This document shows positions 23,294-37,737 of a stretch of 64,000 bases of DNA, one piece after another. Source of the stretch: Globodera rostochiensis. Taxonomy: Eukaryota; Nematoda; Chromadorea; Rhabditida; Heteroderidae. The position numbers and the translations under genes are program-made. Each line of letters begins with the position of its first letter. The first letter of the stretch is position 1. The stretch lies in the NCBI GenBank assembly GCA_018350325.1, contig JAEVLN010000014.1, forward strand, positions 186,001 to 250,000, given 5' to 3'. Under the pieces are notes generated by a model. It saw only the letters and a list, made by a program, of their open reading frames with translations. It searched no databases and was not told where the DNA came from.

Positions 23294-26200
23294 TTATATT
23301 ATAAATAAATTAATAAATATAATTTCCATACTTGGCAAGCAGTACATCCGTCGCAATGCTTCCGTGTCACTGTCCGCCAGGGCGTCCCGTTGTCCCATTT
23401 TGTCGTCATTGTGTGCCGGGTCAAATTTGGCCTCCATTGTCTTCACTCCCCACGTCTTGGCGCCCATGTGGTCGTCGTAATGCATCAAACTTGCGTAGTC
23501 GTACTTGATGCCGTAGCTGAACGACAAGACCCCGATTCGCTTTTGGCCAATTCGCTTTTTACCCTATTCGCTTTTTGTCTATATAAACTAATACAAAATA
23601 GAAAGAGCGCAGACAGTAAGAAGGTTAGAGTGCCTATACTTATAACACACAAAAAGCGAATAGGGTAAAAAGCGAATTGGCCAAAAGCGAATAGGGTATT
23701 TACCAGCTGAACACATGGCATTATGTAGATAAAGCTCATAAATATTTAAATTTAACAGTTTATTTTTAATAAATTTAAAAAAATAAAACATTATTTTAAG
23801 TTTACCTTGAATATTTTGTCTGATCAGATATTGCAAATACATCATATTGTTGAGGATTCACATTTTGCCAATTGATCGTAATAAATTTGTCTCTATCTGG
23901 ACAAAATAATGAAAATCTAATAAACAAAAATTGTTGATAACTTAACTTAAAAATTATAAACAAATTCAAATTTTTTTAAATAAAATATTGCTTAACCATT
24001 ATTAAAATATTATTGGTTTTACTGAGAAAATATTGTTTAAAAAATAATCGAAACAATTAAACAACTGTCTAAAAACTTAAATTTAAAAAAAACAATCTCA
24101 TTTTAAATAAAGCAATTTATATTTAACCCATCAAATTATTTTTTGAATAAGAAAATATTCAAAAAACAATAATTAATTTTTAATTCCCACCCGTTCTGCT
24201 CTGTTCATGGCCCAGCCCAAGCGCGTGCATTGTCTCGTGCAATATGACGCCGACTTGTCCCGGACATTGGAAGCTCAGGAAAATTCGATTGAACGGCTTA
24301 ACCATGCCAACTTCGCTAAAGCCACAACTGAAATTAAAATTATTCAAATTATTGTAGTGCCAAAAAAAAATTAAAATTAATTTATTTAGTGTTTAAAACA
24401 ACAAATTTTACGTACGCTCCCAAATTTGACACTTTCATATAGTGAATGTGCGAAATGTCGGCTGGTTTTGACGCGTATTCTTTGAATTTCACGCATGATT
24501 TTGCCTGCATTTGCTTGAGTGCAAGTCGTACCAGCTTTTTGTCCGCGGCACCTAAAAATTTAAAAGATTTATTATTTATTTTCGATATTATATTTATGAA
24601 CTTTTCAAATAAATAAATATTAAAACATTTTCTATTTTTGATACAAGTATGACTGCACAGGAGGTGCAATCGGAAGTTATATCATTATCCCTTATGGCAT
24701 GATTGATTTTTTTGTAGCTCTTTTATTTTTGGAGATAATTTTTTTTGTGTTTAAATTTTTTAAAATGCTTTATTAATTAAATTAATCTAAGAATGCTTAA
24801 AACTTTTGGTTAACTAAAATTTTTCATTATTTAATATTAAAATTGAAATAATTAATAAATCATTAATTTATTTTACGTAGCGATTGGTCCAAAAAAAATG
24901 CAATTGGTTTTTCAGCGGGCCATTTTTCAATGGGCATTAGTTCAAAAAACAACGCATTGCCGGCCCGTTTGGCGCGTCGAGGTGCCGCGACATCATTTTC
25001 GTCGTCCTTCGCGACATGAGTCGCATTAAACTCTTCCAAAGTTGTCGCATTTGCGCCAACTATCAAAAACACGAATTTTGGAAATAATTAATTAACATTT
25101 AAAATGTTTGTTTATAATATAAGGAAAAAATTTTAATTTAAAAAAAATATCTTAAAAAATAATTTTATAGGTAAATATAATTCGAAAATATTGGGAAAAA
25201 GTAAATTAATTAAAATTTTATTTATTATATTTAAACACGCATATTGAAGCTTAAAATTTTTTTAGAGTTTTTAAATCTAAAGACTAGGGTTGTACGGTAG
25301 CGGTACTTTTGGAAAAAACTAGAACCGGGACTAAAATTTGGTCCTGGTCAAAAAAAACCGTGACTAAGGGGACTCAAAAAGGAAAAAAATGATTAGTAAA
25401 AAAAAACCGGGATCATTATAAGGGAGTTTTGAAAGAATTTTGAAAAACCGGGACCAAAATTTCAATACCTGACCATTTCAGTACTTGTCCCGGTCCCGTA
25501 CAACCCCACGAAATACTAATCCAAAATGATGGCAATATTGGAGGTTTTCGACAACTTCATACTTGGCACAATCGTATTGGTGCCAAATTCAAATTCAATT
25601 TGACTGACTGACCCGCTGTGTCCGTCTCATTGTCGAGCAACGAATGCGCCTCCAGCGACACGACCGCCACGCCGGCGGCGGTGGTGTCATTTTGCAGTTG
25701 GTTGATCAGCTCGTCACATTGCTCCGTGGTCAACATCAGATCGCCCTGAAACACGCCGTCGTTGGCGGGCTCAATCTGATGGGAATTTTTGCAATTATTA
25801 AAATTGATTAAATTAATAAATGGGATCATTACACTTTAATTAAAATGATTAATTAATAAATGAGATCATTACACTTTAATTAAAATGATTAATTAATAAA
25901 TGAGATCATTACACTTTAATTAAAATGATTAATTAATAAATGAGATCATTACACTTTAATTAAAATGATTAATTAATAAATGAGATCATTACACATTAAA
26001 TGCATAAAATTAAAAAAACTGAATCACACATCGGTTCCCAAATCCGCGCTTTTGATTAGTGCCTTTTTGACCGATTGCACCCGTTCAAGACGAACCTCCA
26101 CGGAATTGTCAATCTCGTTCATTGGCACTTCAGGACTATGTAAAAAATGTTTTTGGGCTTATGTATTTAAAAGGCTTATCAAAATTCGAAATAATAATAA

Positions 26201-27644
26201 TAATTAAATATTGGAAAGTGAAATAAAAATAATTAATAAAATAATATTATTTTTTTTTGTTAAAATAAACCCGCGCACTTTCCCAACTTCAGCGACGCCG
26301 CCTCACATTCACCCAAGGTGGCGCGCAAAGCCAATGCTTTTGGCTTTTGTTCAATACAATTGACATTTTCACAGCGTTTCTGCATAAAAATATAATTATT
26401 TAAATAATGCATTTTGAATTTTGGCAAAATAATGTTTATTCTATCCAAATAAATTCTTTTTCTTCGATGTTCTGATCACTATTTTACCAAAATGACCGGA
26501 TCAGATTAATTAGGCGTCATTAAATTGACTGATAATAGCCCAATTTTTATCAATAATAAAAGCATTGACAAAATATTTAAATTTGAAACCAACCAAAAGT
26601 TCATCCTTCAAATCCGGGTCCGGCTCAAACGCGGCTGGCACTTTGTCCTCCACCACATGGGTCAAATTTGCCGGCACTTTTGCCAAAACGTCCACCACCG
26701 TCACATTCCATTCACTGTCGTTCAATTTTGGCACTGGCGGTGCAGGCGGAAAGTACAATTGGTCAGGAAACTAAAACAAACAAGCAGTTTTTTTGTTGGC
26801 TTGTTGGCGAATTTAAGTTTTATAAACCCAGTTGTGTTGGCATTGTATTTGGCGAATTCAAAATAAAAAAAAAATCCAGAATTTAAAATAATGAAAAATT
26901 TGGCAATAGTAGGTATGTTATTTTGAAAATGATATAAAAAAATTTCATATTGTTTCTTGGCATTTTTGAAATTAAAAATTTGAATTTTTATAAATCGGTT
27001 TCCTTAAAAGTTTTATTTTGTTCATTTACCTCCACCAGTGCATCAACTTGGTCTGTCGCTAGTGGTGCGTCGGGCACTTTGCCCTTCTCAATAATCAGTT
27101 CGGGATGTGCCCTGCAAAATTTGTATTATTTTAATGATTCGATATGTTTTGTTTATACTTGCATCGAGCGTCCTCTTGGTTTTTGGTGCAAAAGCTAAAT
27201 TTAAATTAGTTTTTATTTTTATTTTAGCGCTTATTTAAATTTTTTTTGTCTGTTTTGAGTGTTTGCAAAATTGGATTTTTGGCAATTTTCGATTCTAATT
27301 TTATCTTGACTTTTGAGTCTCGACTTATTCAAACCGCATGGCACGTCGTAAAACGTGTGGCGGCACTGTTGAGTTCGGATTCGGGGCATAAAAGCTTTGC
27401 ACAACGCCATTGATCAGCTTTTCAGACGCCGTCCCATTTGTGCCTGCGGCGGGCGGGCGCATAATTATTAATTAATTAGTGCAATTAGCACATTAAATGA
27501 TAAAAAATGACACAATTTATGTAAACACCCACCTGTTAGTGAAGACGAATTTAGCGCTGTTTCCGCTGTTTCGGTGGCCATTTGTGGCATTGGCATCGCA
27601 AATGTCACAACAACAAAAGCAAGAACAACGGCTTCAAGCAGCAT
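23294..27644 (-). CDS. Astacin-family zinc metalloprotease
   Basis: Secreted M12A endopeptidase. It starts [16 protein letters not shown] (27644), a signal peptide. Exons read downward: 27533-27644, 27345-27443, a small exon near 27159-27194, one ending 27030, 26594-26770, 26271-26379, 26030-26127, 25613-25775, 24877-25059, 24416-24551, 24191-24327, 23806-23896, 23294-23516. A long prodomain precedes a dibasic site (RRAKRAG) and the mature start [16 protein letters not shown]. The zinc motif is [15 protein letters not shown] (24191-24327 exon), matching HExxHxxGxxHExxR. The Met-turn is SLMHYDD in the last exon. The protein stops soon after the catalytic domain, with no EGF, CUB or ShKT tail. 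The junctions around 27112-27194 are not phase-consistent in my model. Nematode astacins act in moulting, cuticle formation, hatching or digestion (family knowledge). Confidence 0.87.
23529..23697. mobile_element. Long inverted-repeat element in last astacin intron
   Basis: Two arms of about 44 bp, nearly perfect complements, surround a 65-bp centre. Each arm carries the words ATTCGCTTTTGGCC and ATTCGCTTTTTACCC. The ends read ACCCCGATTCGC and, on the complement, ACCCTATTCGC. It can form a strong hairpin in the pre-mRNA just before the acceptor of the Met-turn exon. It looks like a young MITE; no target duplication was clear. Confidence 0.7.
25285..25508. mobile_element. hAT-like MITE in astacin intron
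   Basis: Inverted ends TAGGGTTGTACGG (left) and CCGTACAACCCCA (right), with an internal accumulation of CCGGGAC-type words. Flanking octamers CTAAAGAC and CGAAATAC agree at six of eight positions, consistent with an old 8-bp target duplication. Confidence 0.6.
25821..25990. repeat. 40-bp tandem repeat in astacin intron
   Basis: Just over four copies of a 40-bp AT-rich unit beginning TGAGATCATTACAC, starting at 25821, 25861, 25901, 25941 and 25981 (last partial). The copies are nearly identical, so the expansion is recent. Confidence 0.85.
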
Positions 27645-28521
27645 TTTTTTTCTAAAATTAATCTTAAAAACAATAAAAATTCCAGCTAATTAGTGAAATT
27701 TTATTTTAATAGTCAAATTCGATTTATTAAACAACTACTTTTGTTACCAAAATGCTCATAATTCAAAAGTTGACACAAAATAGATATTATGCCAACAATT
27801 TAAAAGATATCAAAAATTCGATTTAGGTATATTGCCAAAAACAAAAAAATCCAGAAAATTTGCTTTTTAAATTCTCAAAAATTTGTGCTCTCTATCAGAT
27901 CATAAGTTTTCGTTCATTGTGTACGGTCGGTTGGACTATAAAACAAAATTGGTGCTAAATGAAGAACCGGTCCCCATACGGTGACGATTAATTCATTCAT
28001 TCATTTGTCCTTCATTTTTTGTTTTTAAATTTTATTGCACAATTTTCTGCAACCGAAATTTTGTTGGGCGGGGCAGCAAGAGTCATTAATGTTAATGAGG
28101 GGGTTTATTAGTGGTGTTAATTGGGAAGTGGAACGCTTTTTTTGTTTTGATTAATTATTATTAGTGGCACTTTTTGCCGTTTTGAATGCACCAAAATTTT
28201 GTTTAAAACTTGTTGGGACACATTCAATACATTCGGCGGATGGGCGATTGGCGAATTTGCGCTTTCATTAATTAGGAAAACTATATATTTTATTCTATTT
28301 TTAAGGAATACATTTTTATTTAATTGGCTAACAAAATTTGTTTAAAAAGCTGACTTTTCTTAATTAAATTATAAATTTTAAATATTTTTAATATCAATCA
28401 AAAAATAATTAAATTACAAAAATTATAAAGAAAAATAATTTAGATTTTTATCATTTAAAAATATAATTAGGTTAAAGACAAATATAAATGTTTTTTTAAA
28501 TATTATTTAGCGCCAACAAAA
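27645..28521. promoter_or_regulatory. Divergent intergenic region, astacin / tyrosinase D
   Basis: About 880 bp between two head-to-head genes, so it presumably holds both promoters. It is AT-rich with T/A homopolymers and has no gene-like frame. AG acceptors sit close to both starts: TTTTAG 8 bases before the astacin ATG on the minus strand, and ATTTAG (ending 28510) before tyrosinase D. I could not identify specific factor sites. Confidence 0.45.
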
Positions 28522-31500
28522 ATGGCACGGCCACCGTATTTATGGCTTATAATGCCATTAATAATTTTGGCATCTTTTTCCACCATTTTTGCCGCTGCTA
28601 TGGACTTTGAGACTGGAATTGTACTGCTAAAGCGGGACACGGAGGAGGCGGGAAATGTGACCAAAGTCGCTGTTGAAGAACAACAGGATGAAGAAGTTAA
28701 CAAATTAATTAAATTATTCAAATAAATTCAACAATAAATAAATATGCAAAAGAAATAGGAAATTCAAAAAAAATTAGAAATATAATTCAAAATAAATAGA
28801 AAATTAAATAATGTCGATAATTTTAATCTTCTTAAAAATACTATTTCTAAAAGTATTTTAAATCATTATATTTAAAAAAAATACAAACAAATTTATGGAA
28901 TTTTTTCTCATTAATTAGTAAGCTTAATTAGTTATTAATGTTTTGAATATTTGCAATGTTGAGATTGTCGATGTGCCCGACGATGCTGACAAATACGCGG
29001 CGGATTACTGCGCGGACGCTCCGTCCGGATGGCACAAAAGGATGTGCCAACAACTTTATCGATGGGACAAAAATGCGAGGGTAATCATTTTAATTATGCT
29101 ATTTATACATAACCCATTTAAAATAACCAATTTTTAAAATTTCACAATAATTTATTTATATAAAATTGAATAGGACGCGCCGCCGGTGACAGACAAAGTT
29201 GTTCTACCGCCCGCAATACCGGGAATGCCAGGTACACATTTAAATTATAGTTTTAATATTTTGATGCTTAATTTTTATTGCAAAAAATCTAATTTAATTT
29301 ATTTTTTATTGCATTTTTATTAAAATTTTGTTGCGTTAAGCGCCAGAGTTGGCGGGTGACTTGGCCCCAGTGCCAGCAAATTCGGACCAATGCATGGATT
29401 TGGGCTGCGTTTGCCAATACATTGGCGGTACCAAAATTTATAATTAAAATTAAATAATTTTTATTTTTGAAATTATTAATTTTATTAGGCGACGGAGCGC
29501 CGGGCTCAAATGAATGCAAAATGAAAGGGCAAAATGGCCAAAATGGTGGAGAACCGTTGCGAAAAGCAGTGAGAAAAGAGTATCGTCAGTTGAGCGACGA
29601 GGAACGTGCCAAATATGTTGGATTTTTTGAAGGAATTTAAAATATAAACTAAAATTAAAAATTACTATATTAATTTATTTATCTATAATAAATAGAAAAA
29701 TCAAAACCATTTATTTTAATATTTCTTTAGAAATCTAAATTTATAAATAACCTAGCTATTCTAAGTCGTTTTAATTCATTTTATTTCAAAATAATAATAA
29801 TATCCAAGAAAACATAATTATATTTGATTTTTTTTTATTATTTATTATTATTTTCCATTATTAAATTTTTTTTTATTAATTTAAATATTATTTATTCATT
29901 TTTAAGCACGCTGCATTGAAAACATTGAAGGCGAGTAAGGAATACGATCGGCTTGCGGCCATTCACAAAGCGGTGGACAATTCGGGCGCTGCCCATTCAG
30001 GCCCAGCCTTTTTGCCGTGGCATAGAGAATATTTGAAACGGTGAAAATTATTTTAAAAAAATTATTTATTGTTTAAAAAAACAGATACGAAATCCGATTG
30101 CGACAAATCGACCCAACACTTGCGCTTCCATACTGGGACTCAACATTGGACGGGCATTTGCCAACTCCGGAAGATTCCATTTTGTTCACTGAAACTGTAA
30201 GAAATTTGCTACAATTTTTGAAATTTTGGCTTAGTGCATAATGCCAACGTTTTAGATAATTATGAATTATTATATAATACACTTTTTATTTATTTTAGTT
30301 TGCTGGTGAGACCGACAAAAATGGCAATATCGTGAAAGGCGATTTTGTCAACTGGAAAACCTTCGACGTAATCCCATTATTAAATAATTTTGGACGAAAT
30401 TTATATTTAAGCATATTTTTTAAATTTTAGAATGTGCAATAATTAAAACAAACTTTTTTTACACATTTTGGGAATTTCAAAGAATATTTGGAAAAAATAT
30501 AGGTATATATATATGGCCATAAATAGACTCTTTAATAATAATAATAATAATAAAACTTATTTTAAAAAAACTTCAGGGAGACCGTAACTTAAGAAGACGT
30601 GTGGGAGAACGTGATGAAGATGGCAAATACGTTGGGACTTTGCCGACTGAAGAAGGGTTTTGCTATTTATATAAAATTCTTAAATAAACAGTTAATAAAT
30701 AAATTAAAATTAACAAATTTTTATTCTAAACACTTTTATTTTGTACCCAATCCTCAATCATCTTGCAGTGTCCAATCGTTCATCAACCACGACAAAATGG
30801 AAATTATGATGGGCTTTTCGGCAGCCCAACATGTAAATATTTATTTAATTTTCTTAATTTAAAAAAATTTAACATTTTTATTCAGAGCTGTCCATTCTAT
30901 GCAATCAGATACAATGTGTTTGAGGTGATGGCTTAAATTTAAAAATAATATAATAATAATAATCATATATTTGTAAAGTATTTCCACGGCGGTGCGCATA
31001 TGTTCGTCGGGGGAAAGTTCGTTTTTTATAATAATAAGATTATTCAAATTTTCCATTTCTCTTAATATTATTTGAAAATATTCAAATAGTACGGGTATTT
31101 ATTTTTATTTGAATAAAAAATAAGTAAAATTTGAAAATGTTGTTTTTCTTTATTTTTTTTATCAAAAAAAGAGATTTTAAATTTTACAAGTAATTCAATT
31201 TGTGAAGATATTCAAATATAGGAAAATTCGAACAATCCTAATATTCAAATAATATGCTGACCATTTTTTATCTAAATATGACTAATTTTTTATTAAAATG
31301 ATTAAAGATTGTTTTAAATATTTCCTCTTTTTTTGTAATCTTTTAAATTTGAATTGTTAAGTGATGGCGACATGGGTGACATTTCATCAGCCTCAAATGA
31401 CCCGCTGTTCTGGATGCATCACAACTTTATGGACCATGTAAGTTAATTAACAATTAAATATACAAAAAATTAATAAATAATAATCCATTTTTAAGATTTA

Positions 31501-34500
31501 TGAATTGTGGCGGAAAAGATTGTCGCCGAAAAAGCGCGAATCAAATTATCCGTTGGACGACGTGGCAAGAAAACAAACAATTGATTTATTTTATAATTAA
31601 ATTAAATTAGAATAATTAAGAATTAGGGTAACGCAATGTTTTTTTTGATTTAAGCAATGCTCAAGTGCTATGCACTTTTCAGCTGCGCCAATGCATCCAT
31701 TCCAGGCATTTTATTATTATTTTATTCTTATTTAATTTTAAAACATTTTTATAGCCATGGCAAAACATTGACGGGCTGGTCAACAAGTACACGGACAATC
31801 TGTACGAATTTTCACCGCGTCCAAGCTGTTCAATGGGCGCTGACTGTGGCTCAAAGTGAGTCTCTTTCTTGGCAATGATTTAACTTTTATAATGATTAAT
31901 TAATACGAAAATTTGAATTGTATTTGAAAGTTTAAAATGTGAAAAAGCATAAATTAATTTTAATAACTTTTAAATGTTTAATTAATTAATTCCTTTTCAG
32001 ATATTTGTTTTGCGACCGTTCACATGGCACGCCCCGTTGTGCGTCCAAAGTTCGGCCTGGCGGCAATTGTGCCGGCTACACTAACGGCAAATAAACATTT
32101 TCTTTTTATTATTTGTTACATTTTTTGTTCGCTATTTAAAGAAGTAATTAAAAATACTTATATTTAAGGTGAAGCCATTTGTCTAAATGGCGAATGCCAA
32201 GGTGGAAAATGCGTGAAAAAGGTGAGAAATATGCAAAAAATAATAATATATTTTAAAAATGTAAAGAAAATTATTCGATAATCGCCAATTTTTTCAGGCT
32301 CCCGCTCCAACCACAGCAAAACCGCCGCCAATGACAATGGCACCGATTGAGGTAAAATTCTTTTTTTTTTTGTTTTTTGTTTAAATTTGGCAATGTTTAA
32401 TTTAAATTTTTTAATTACAAAAACAGATTTCTTGTTACAACGAACACGAATGTTGTGGCAAATGGGCAACCGATGGACAATGCAATTCGAACAGCGATTA
32501 TATGAACCAATATTGCAAAGCGAGCTGCAAAAAGGTGCGCGCACGCGCGCGTGCATTTTTTGTTACAATTTTATTTAAGCTTAAAGTTTAAAATTGATTA
32601 TTTTTTAATTTTGTCTTTTGTAGTGCAAATATTCATACAACATGAATGAAGGTAATTTTATAATAATATTATTATTTTATTTATAATAGAGCCTGGACTT
32701 GCGGATCGATAGAGATTTCGATCGAGAATTCGGAAAATCACAAAACTCGAAAAAATTTACCGATCGAGAAGTTGGAAATCACTGAAATCCCTAAAAAATC
32801 TAAAATTTCGGCAAATTCACCGATCAAGATTTTGAAGAGAAATCTCGATCGTCCGGGCTCTAATTTTAAAAATAAAAAATTAATTAATTTTTTAGTGAAT
32901 TATAAGACTTTAGAGTGCAATGATCGTCATTCAAACTGCAAGAATTTGGCCGCTGAAGGAGGATGCGATACCAATTGGATGGTTCGTCCATTTTTAAAAT
33001 AAAAATAATGAATTTTTAAATATTTTTTATCATTAATTTTGTTTTAAAAAGCACATTTCTAGGCAGAAAATTGTCGAAAACACTGTAACAAGTGCAACAC
33101 AAAACGTGGAAAAGTTTGCTCTGGCGACTCTCCCGGGGAAAAAGGTTTAAAATAATTTTTCAAATTTTTAAGAATTATTAATTTTAAAAACTTTAAAATT
33201 ATTTTTAGCGCCGTCATACGATTGCAAATCAAGTCAATGCTTTAACGAAAACATTTGTTGTCAGGTATTTGTATTATAAATAGAGATCGGAAGGATCGAG
33301 ATTCTCGATCGAAATCTCGACCAACGAATTTTTACAAAGATTTTTCAAGATTCGAGAAATTTTCAGTTTGAACGAATATCGATCGTTTAGTTTTTTTGAG
33401 ATTCTCGATCAATATCTTGATCGGCCCCTCAAGTTCGAATTCTAATTATAAAACTTGGACAGTTATTAAAAAATCATGCTTATTAACAGGTCTGGGCGAT
33501 GTCGGGTGGTTGTAAAAAGAATTCGGCGTGGATGAACTGCAATTGCAAAGTGAGCTGTGGTCAATGCATCCCGAAAAACTACCAATTCGGAAGTAATTTG
33601 AATTTATATAACAAAATTTAATTTTTAAAAAAACATTTAATTAATTTTGTTGGCATTATTATTTAGCATGCCGCGATTATCACCCCAAATGCTTCAAATG
33701 GGCAAAGAAAGGCGAATGCAAATCAAATGGATGGATTTTGTCGAATTGCCGACGAAGTTGCCAATCTTGTGCCAACATTTGGCACATCAAAAAGGTGCAC
33801 TGAATTTAATTTATTCGATTTGATTTAAAATCTTTTAATTATAAATATCTATTTTATTTTTTATAACTTCAATTTACATATTTAAATTTAATAATAATTT
33901 TTAAATCGAAATTTTTTTTTCAAAATTCTTTATTTACATTTTTTGGTATAAATTATTTTATTCAGATGTGTGCCAATGGACGGGGGCAGCGCAGTGTGGA
34001 TGACCATAATTTGTGGACAGATGCAATGGAAGAAAATGTGATTTTCTAATTAAAATATTCTTTTTAAATAAATGTAAATAGAAACGTTTTAAATAGTCCC
34101 CAAAATTTTGTTGGAGTAAACTTAACGGTACAAATTCTTTTATTTTTTTAAGCACAAATTGCATTGTTGAATTCAATTAATTAATTACAATTTAAAATTG
34201 TTTTTATTAATAATTCACCAAACAAAAAGGCCGACGACTTCTCGTCCGGAATGCTGCTTCCACGCGATGCGGAACAGGAGCAGAAGCAGGACAAGCTGGA
34301 GCAGAAGCAGGACCAACTGGAGATGAAGAAGGAGCTGAACTCCAGCGCCGTTGTGATGATGTTGAACGTGGACGCTGTTGAGAAGGCCATGGAGGCCAGT
34401 TCGACCAGTGGAATGGGTAAATTATGGAAACATTATTAAAAATGCGAAAATTTTTTGAATTTAAAAAAAATGTTAATTTATTAGAGTCTGAATGATGTTT

Positions 34501-34834
34501 TAAATTATAAATATAAAAAATTATTTTAACTTACAATGCAAAAGAATTCAAAATAATTCTTTAAAAATCTATTTGCTTAAATTTTATGATTGTATAAACC
34601 ATATTATTAAATTAAATTTTTTAAAAATAAAATGTTCTCATTTTATTGAGAAGATAAAAAAAATTTTAACATTTTAAAAATTAATTTTAAAACATTTACA
34701 TTTTTTAGACTTTTAAACAAATCATTTTCCAAGGTCCGTTGGGCCCGCCCAAAGGTCATTCAAAGGGCGTGTCCGCGTACGTTGGGCACTCGGAAGATTT
34801 GCCACAGAGCGGAGGCATGCCGGCGGATGACTGA
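28522..34834 (+). CDS. Tyrosinase-ShKT protein, copy D
   Basis: 29 exons that join to exactly 846 codons. It starts [19 protein letters not shown] (signal peptide, residues 1-25 or so). Residues about 190-390 form the tyrosinase core: Cu[17 protein letters not shown] (29907-30040); CuB YFHGGAH (30979-31016) and [10 protein letters not shown] (31362-31437). One 18-residue Pro/Thr linker (32298-32351) precedes four ShKT modules (32427-32651, 32896-33144, 33209-33592, 33667-33794). The last two exons, 34230-34416 and 34734-34834, add a Glu/Gln/Lys coiled-coil-like segment and a Gly/Pro-rich tail absent from A-C. Reading through the donor at 34038 instead stops at 34048-34050, giving a shorter alternative. 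Two introns start with GC (31706 and 32087). Divergence from A-C suggests an older duplicate, probably catalytically competent. Confidence 0.88.
31065..31257. mobile_element. MITE with TATTATTTGAATATT ends, copy D intron
   Basis: Starts near TATTATTTGAAAATATTC and ends AATCCTAATATTCAAATAATA, an inverted pair. The same family occurs at about 42717-42880 in the dystrobrevin gene and at 52039-52658 in the unknown gene. AT-rich, with no coding capacity. Confidence 0.55.
32687..32862. mobile_element. hAT-like MITE in copy D intron
   Basis: About 176 bp with ends TAGAGCCTGGAC and GTCCGGGCTCTA, packed with GATCGAGA-type words on both strands. Flanking octamers ATTTATAA and ATTTTAAA match at six of eight positions. 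Same family as the sequence in the intron shared by copies A, B and C. Confidence 0.65.
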
Positions 34835-36200
34835 AACTTCGCTATGATCAAGCTTAAATAAGTGTTATTAAATGTTATCATTTTTAATATTTAGTCGTCG
34901 ATTATTTGAATAAAATTTTTATTTGATTTTTTTGTCAATTTACACAGTTTTTATTTAGTTTAAAAATTCTGCATTAAAATAATATATGTTTTACATTGTT
35001 TTAATTAATAAATATTTTTAAATAGAATTGATTCGCGTGATAAGCCAACTATTCTTAACATTTTTCCTATATGAACAGCAATCATCGAAAGAACATTTAG
35101 GAAAAAGTCAAGAACCAATGGCAAATCATGGAAATAATAAAATTCGATTTTAACAACAACAGCAGCAACACAATTTTCAATCATTATTTATGTGCGGAAT
35201 CAATTATAAAAAAACAGAAAATATATCCAAAAAAATCGGGGGGAATTGAAATGAATTCAAATGTTAAAAAACAAAGCATTTTCAATGTGTAAAACGCTAA
35301 AATATTTATGGTGAAAGCGCTTTTTGACGCCTTTTCATTACACACATATGATGGGGCAAAAATGGGCCGATGATTGGACGCCGGGGGGGGGGGGGGAGAT
35401 GAGTCAAAAATGGGGGAAAAATTGTGGGGCAAAAGCGTCTTATCATCCCATCCCCCCCCCATCCATCCGGCAAACAGAAGAAACCAACCGATGGAAGAAG
35501 AAGAATTGTATGGGCTGGAAGAATCGGAGGAATTGCAAAAAAAAAAGTGGGGCAAAAACTCATCGTCGACGAAACCGTCCGGCTCCAATCGGTTGGCGTT
35601 GGTGGTGAATGAATGGACGGGGGGCGACGAGACTTATTTTTTAATTTTCTTACAATTTTAAGCAAAAAAAGACCCTCAGAAAATGGTTTGGTCTGATTGG
35701 TTTTCAATTGTTTCCCTATGAATAGAAAAGCATTAAAATTTCGATGTACGTTCATGAATATGTTGGGAATAACTCAGAAAATTTTTGAAGAATTTTGAAA
35801 TATAAATGATGAATTTAATGGGCTGTTAAAAGTCGTCAGCTTTTTTTGTTTGTTTCTAAAAATTGTTGCTTAATATAAATTTGATTTATATTTACCAATA
35901 TAATTTGTAAGGAGTACAGAACGCGAGCTTCCTTAAATATTCATTTTTTTTTTGTTCAATTTTATAAATTAATAGAGGTTAAAATCATCAGAAAAGATAA
36001 GGCAGAAAGTGTATTATTGGCTCAGATAATTCAGTTTTAATTTAGACAATGTGCAAAAATTGTGATAAGAAACACGGTTTTGAATTGGCGATGTAATGGT
36101 GAAAAATCCAAAATTTCAATTTTTCGTAAAAAAATTGAAGAATTGCAAGCCTGATAAGTCTTTTTGTTTCACATCACTCTGATCGCTCCTTCAAAAGCCA
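34835..36200. other. Spacer between tyrosinase D and THI4; no gene seen
   Basis: Mostly AT-rich. Around 35380-35470 there are poly-G and poly-C runs, and 35380-35640 is GC-richer and open in several frames on both strands, with no domain, signal or splice pattern. I treat those frames as low-complexity artefacts. The two flanking genes converge here, so both 3' UTRs should lie at the edges. Confidence 0.5.

Positions 36201-37737
<1,537 letters not shown>

Noticed and set aside
34048..34050. End of tyrosinase D at the TAA
   Set aside because: Splicing at 34038 gives two further exons in perfect phase and an exact codon total; kept only as an alternative.
35184..35755. Overlapping frames on both strands near poly-G and poly-C runs
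   Set aside because: Low complexity, no splice signals, no motif, and mutually overlapping on opposite strands.
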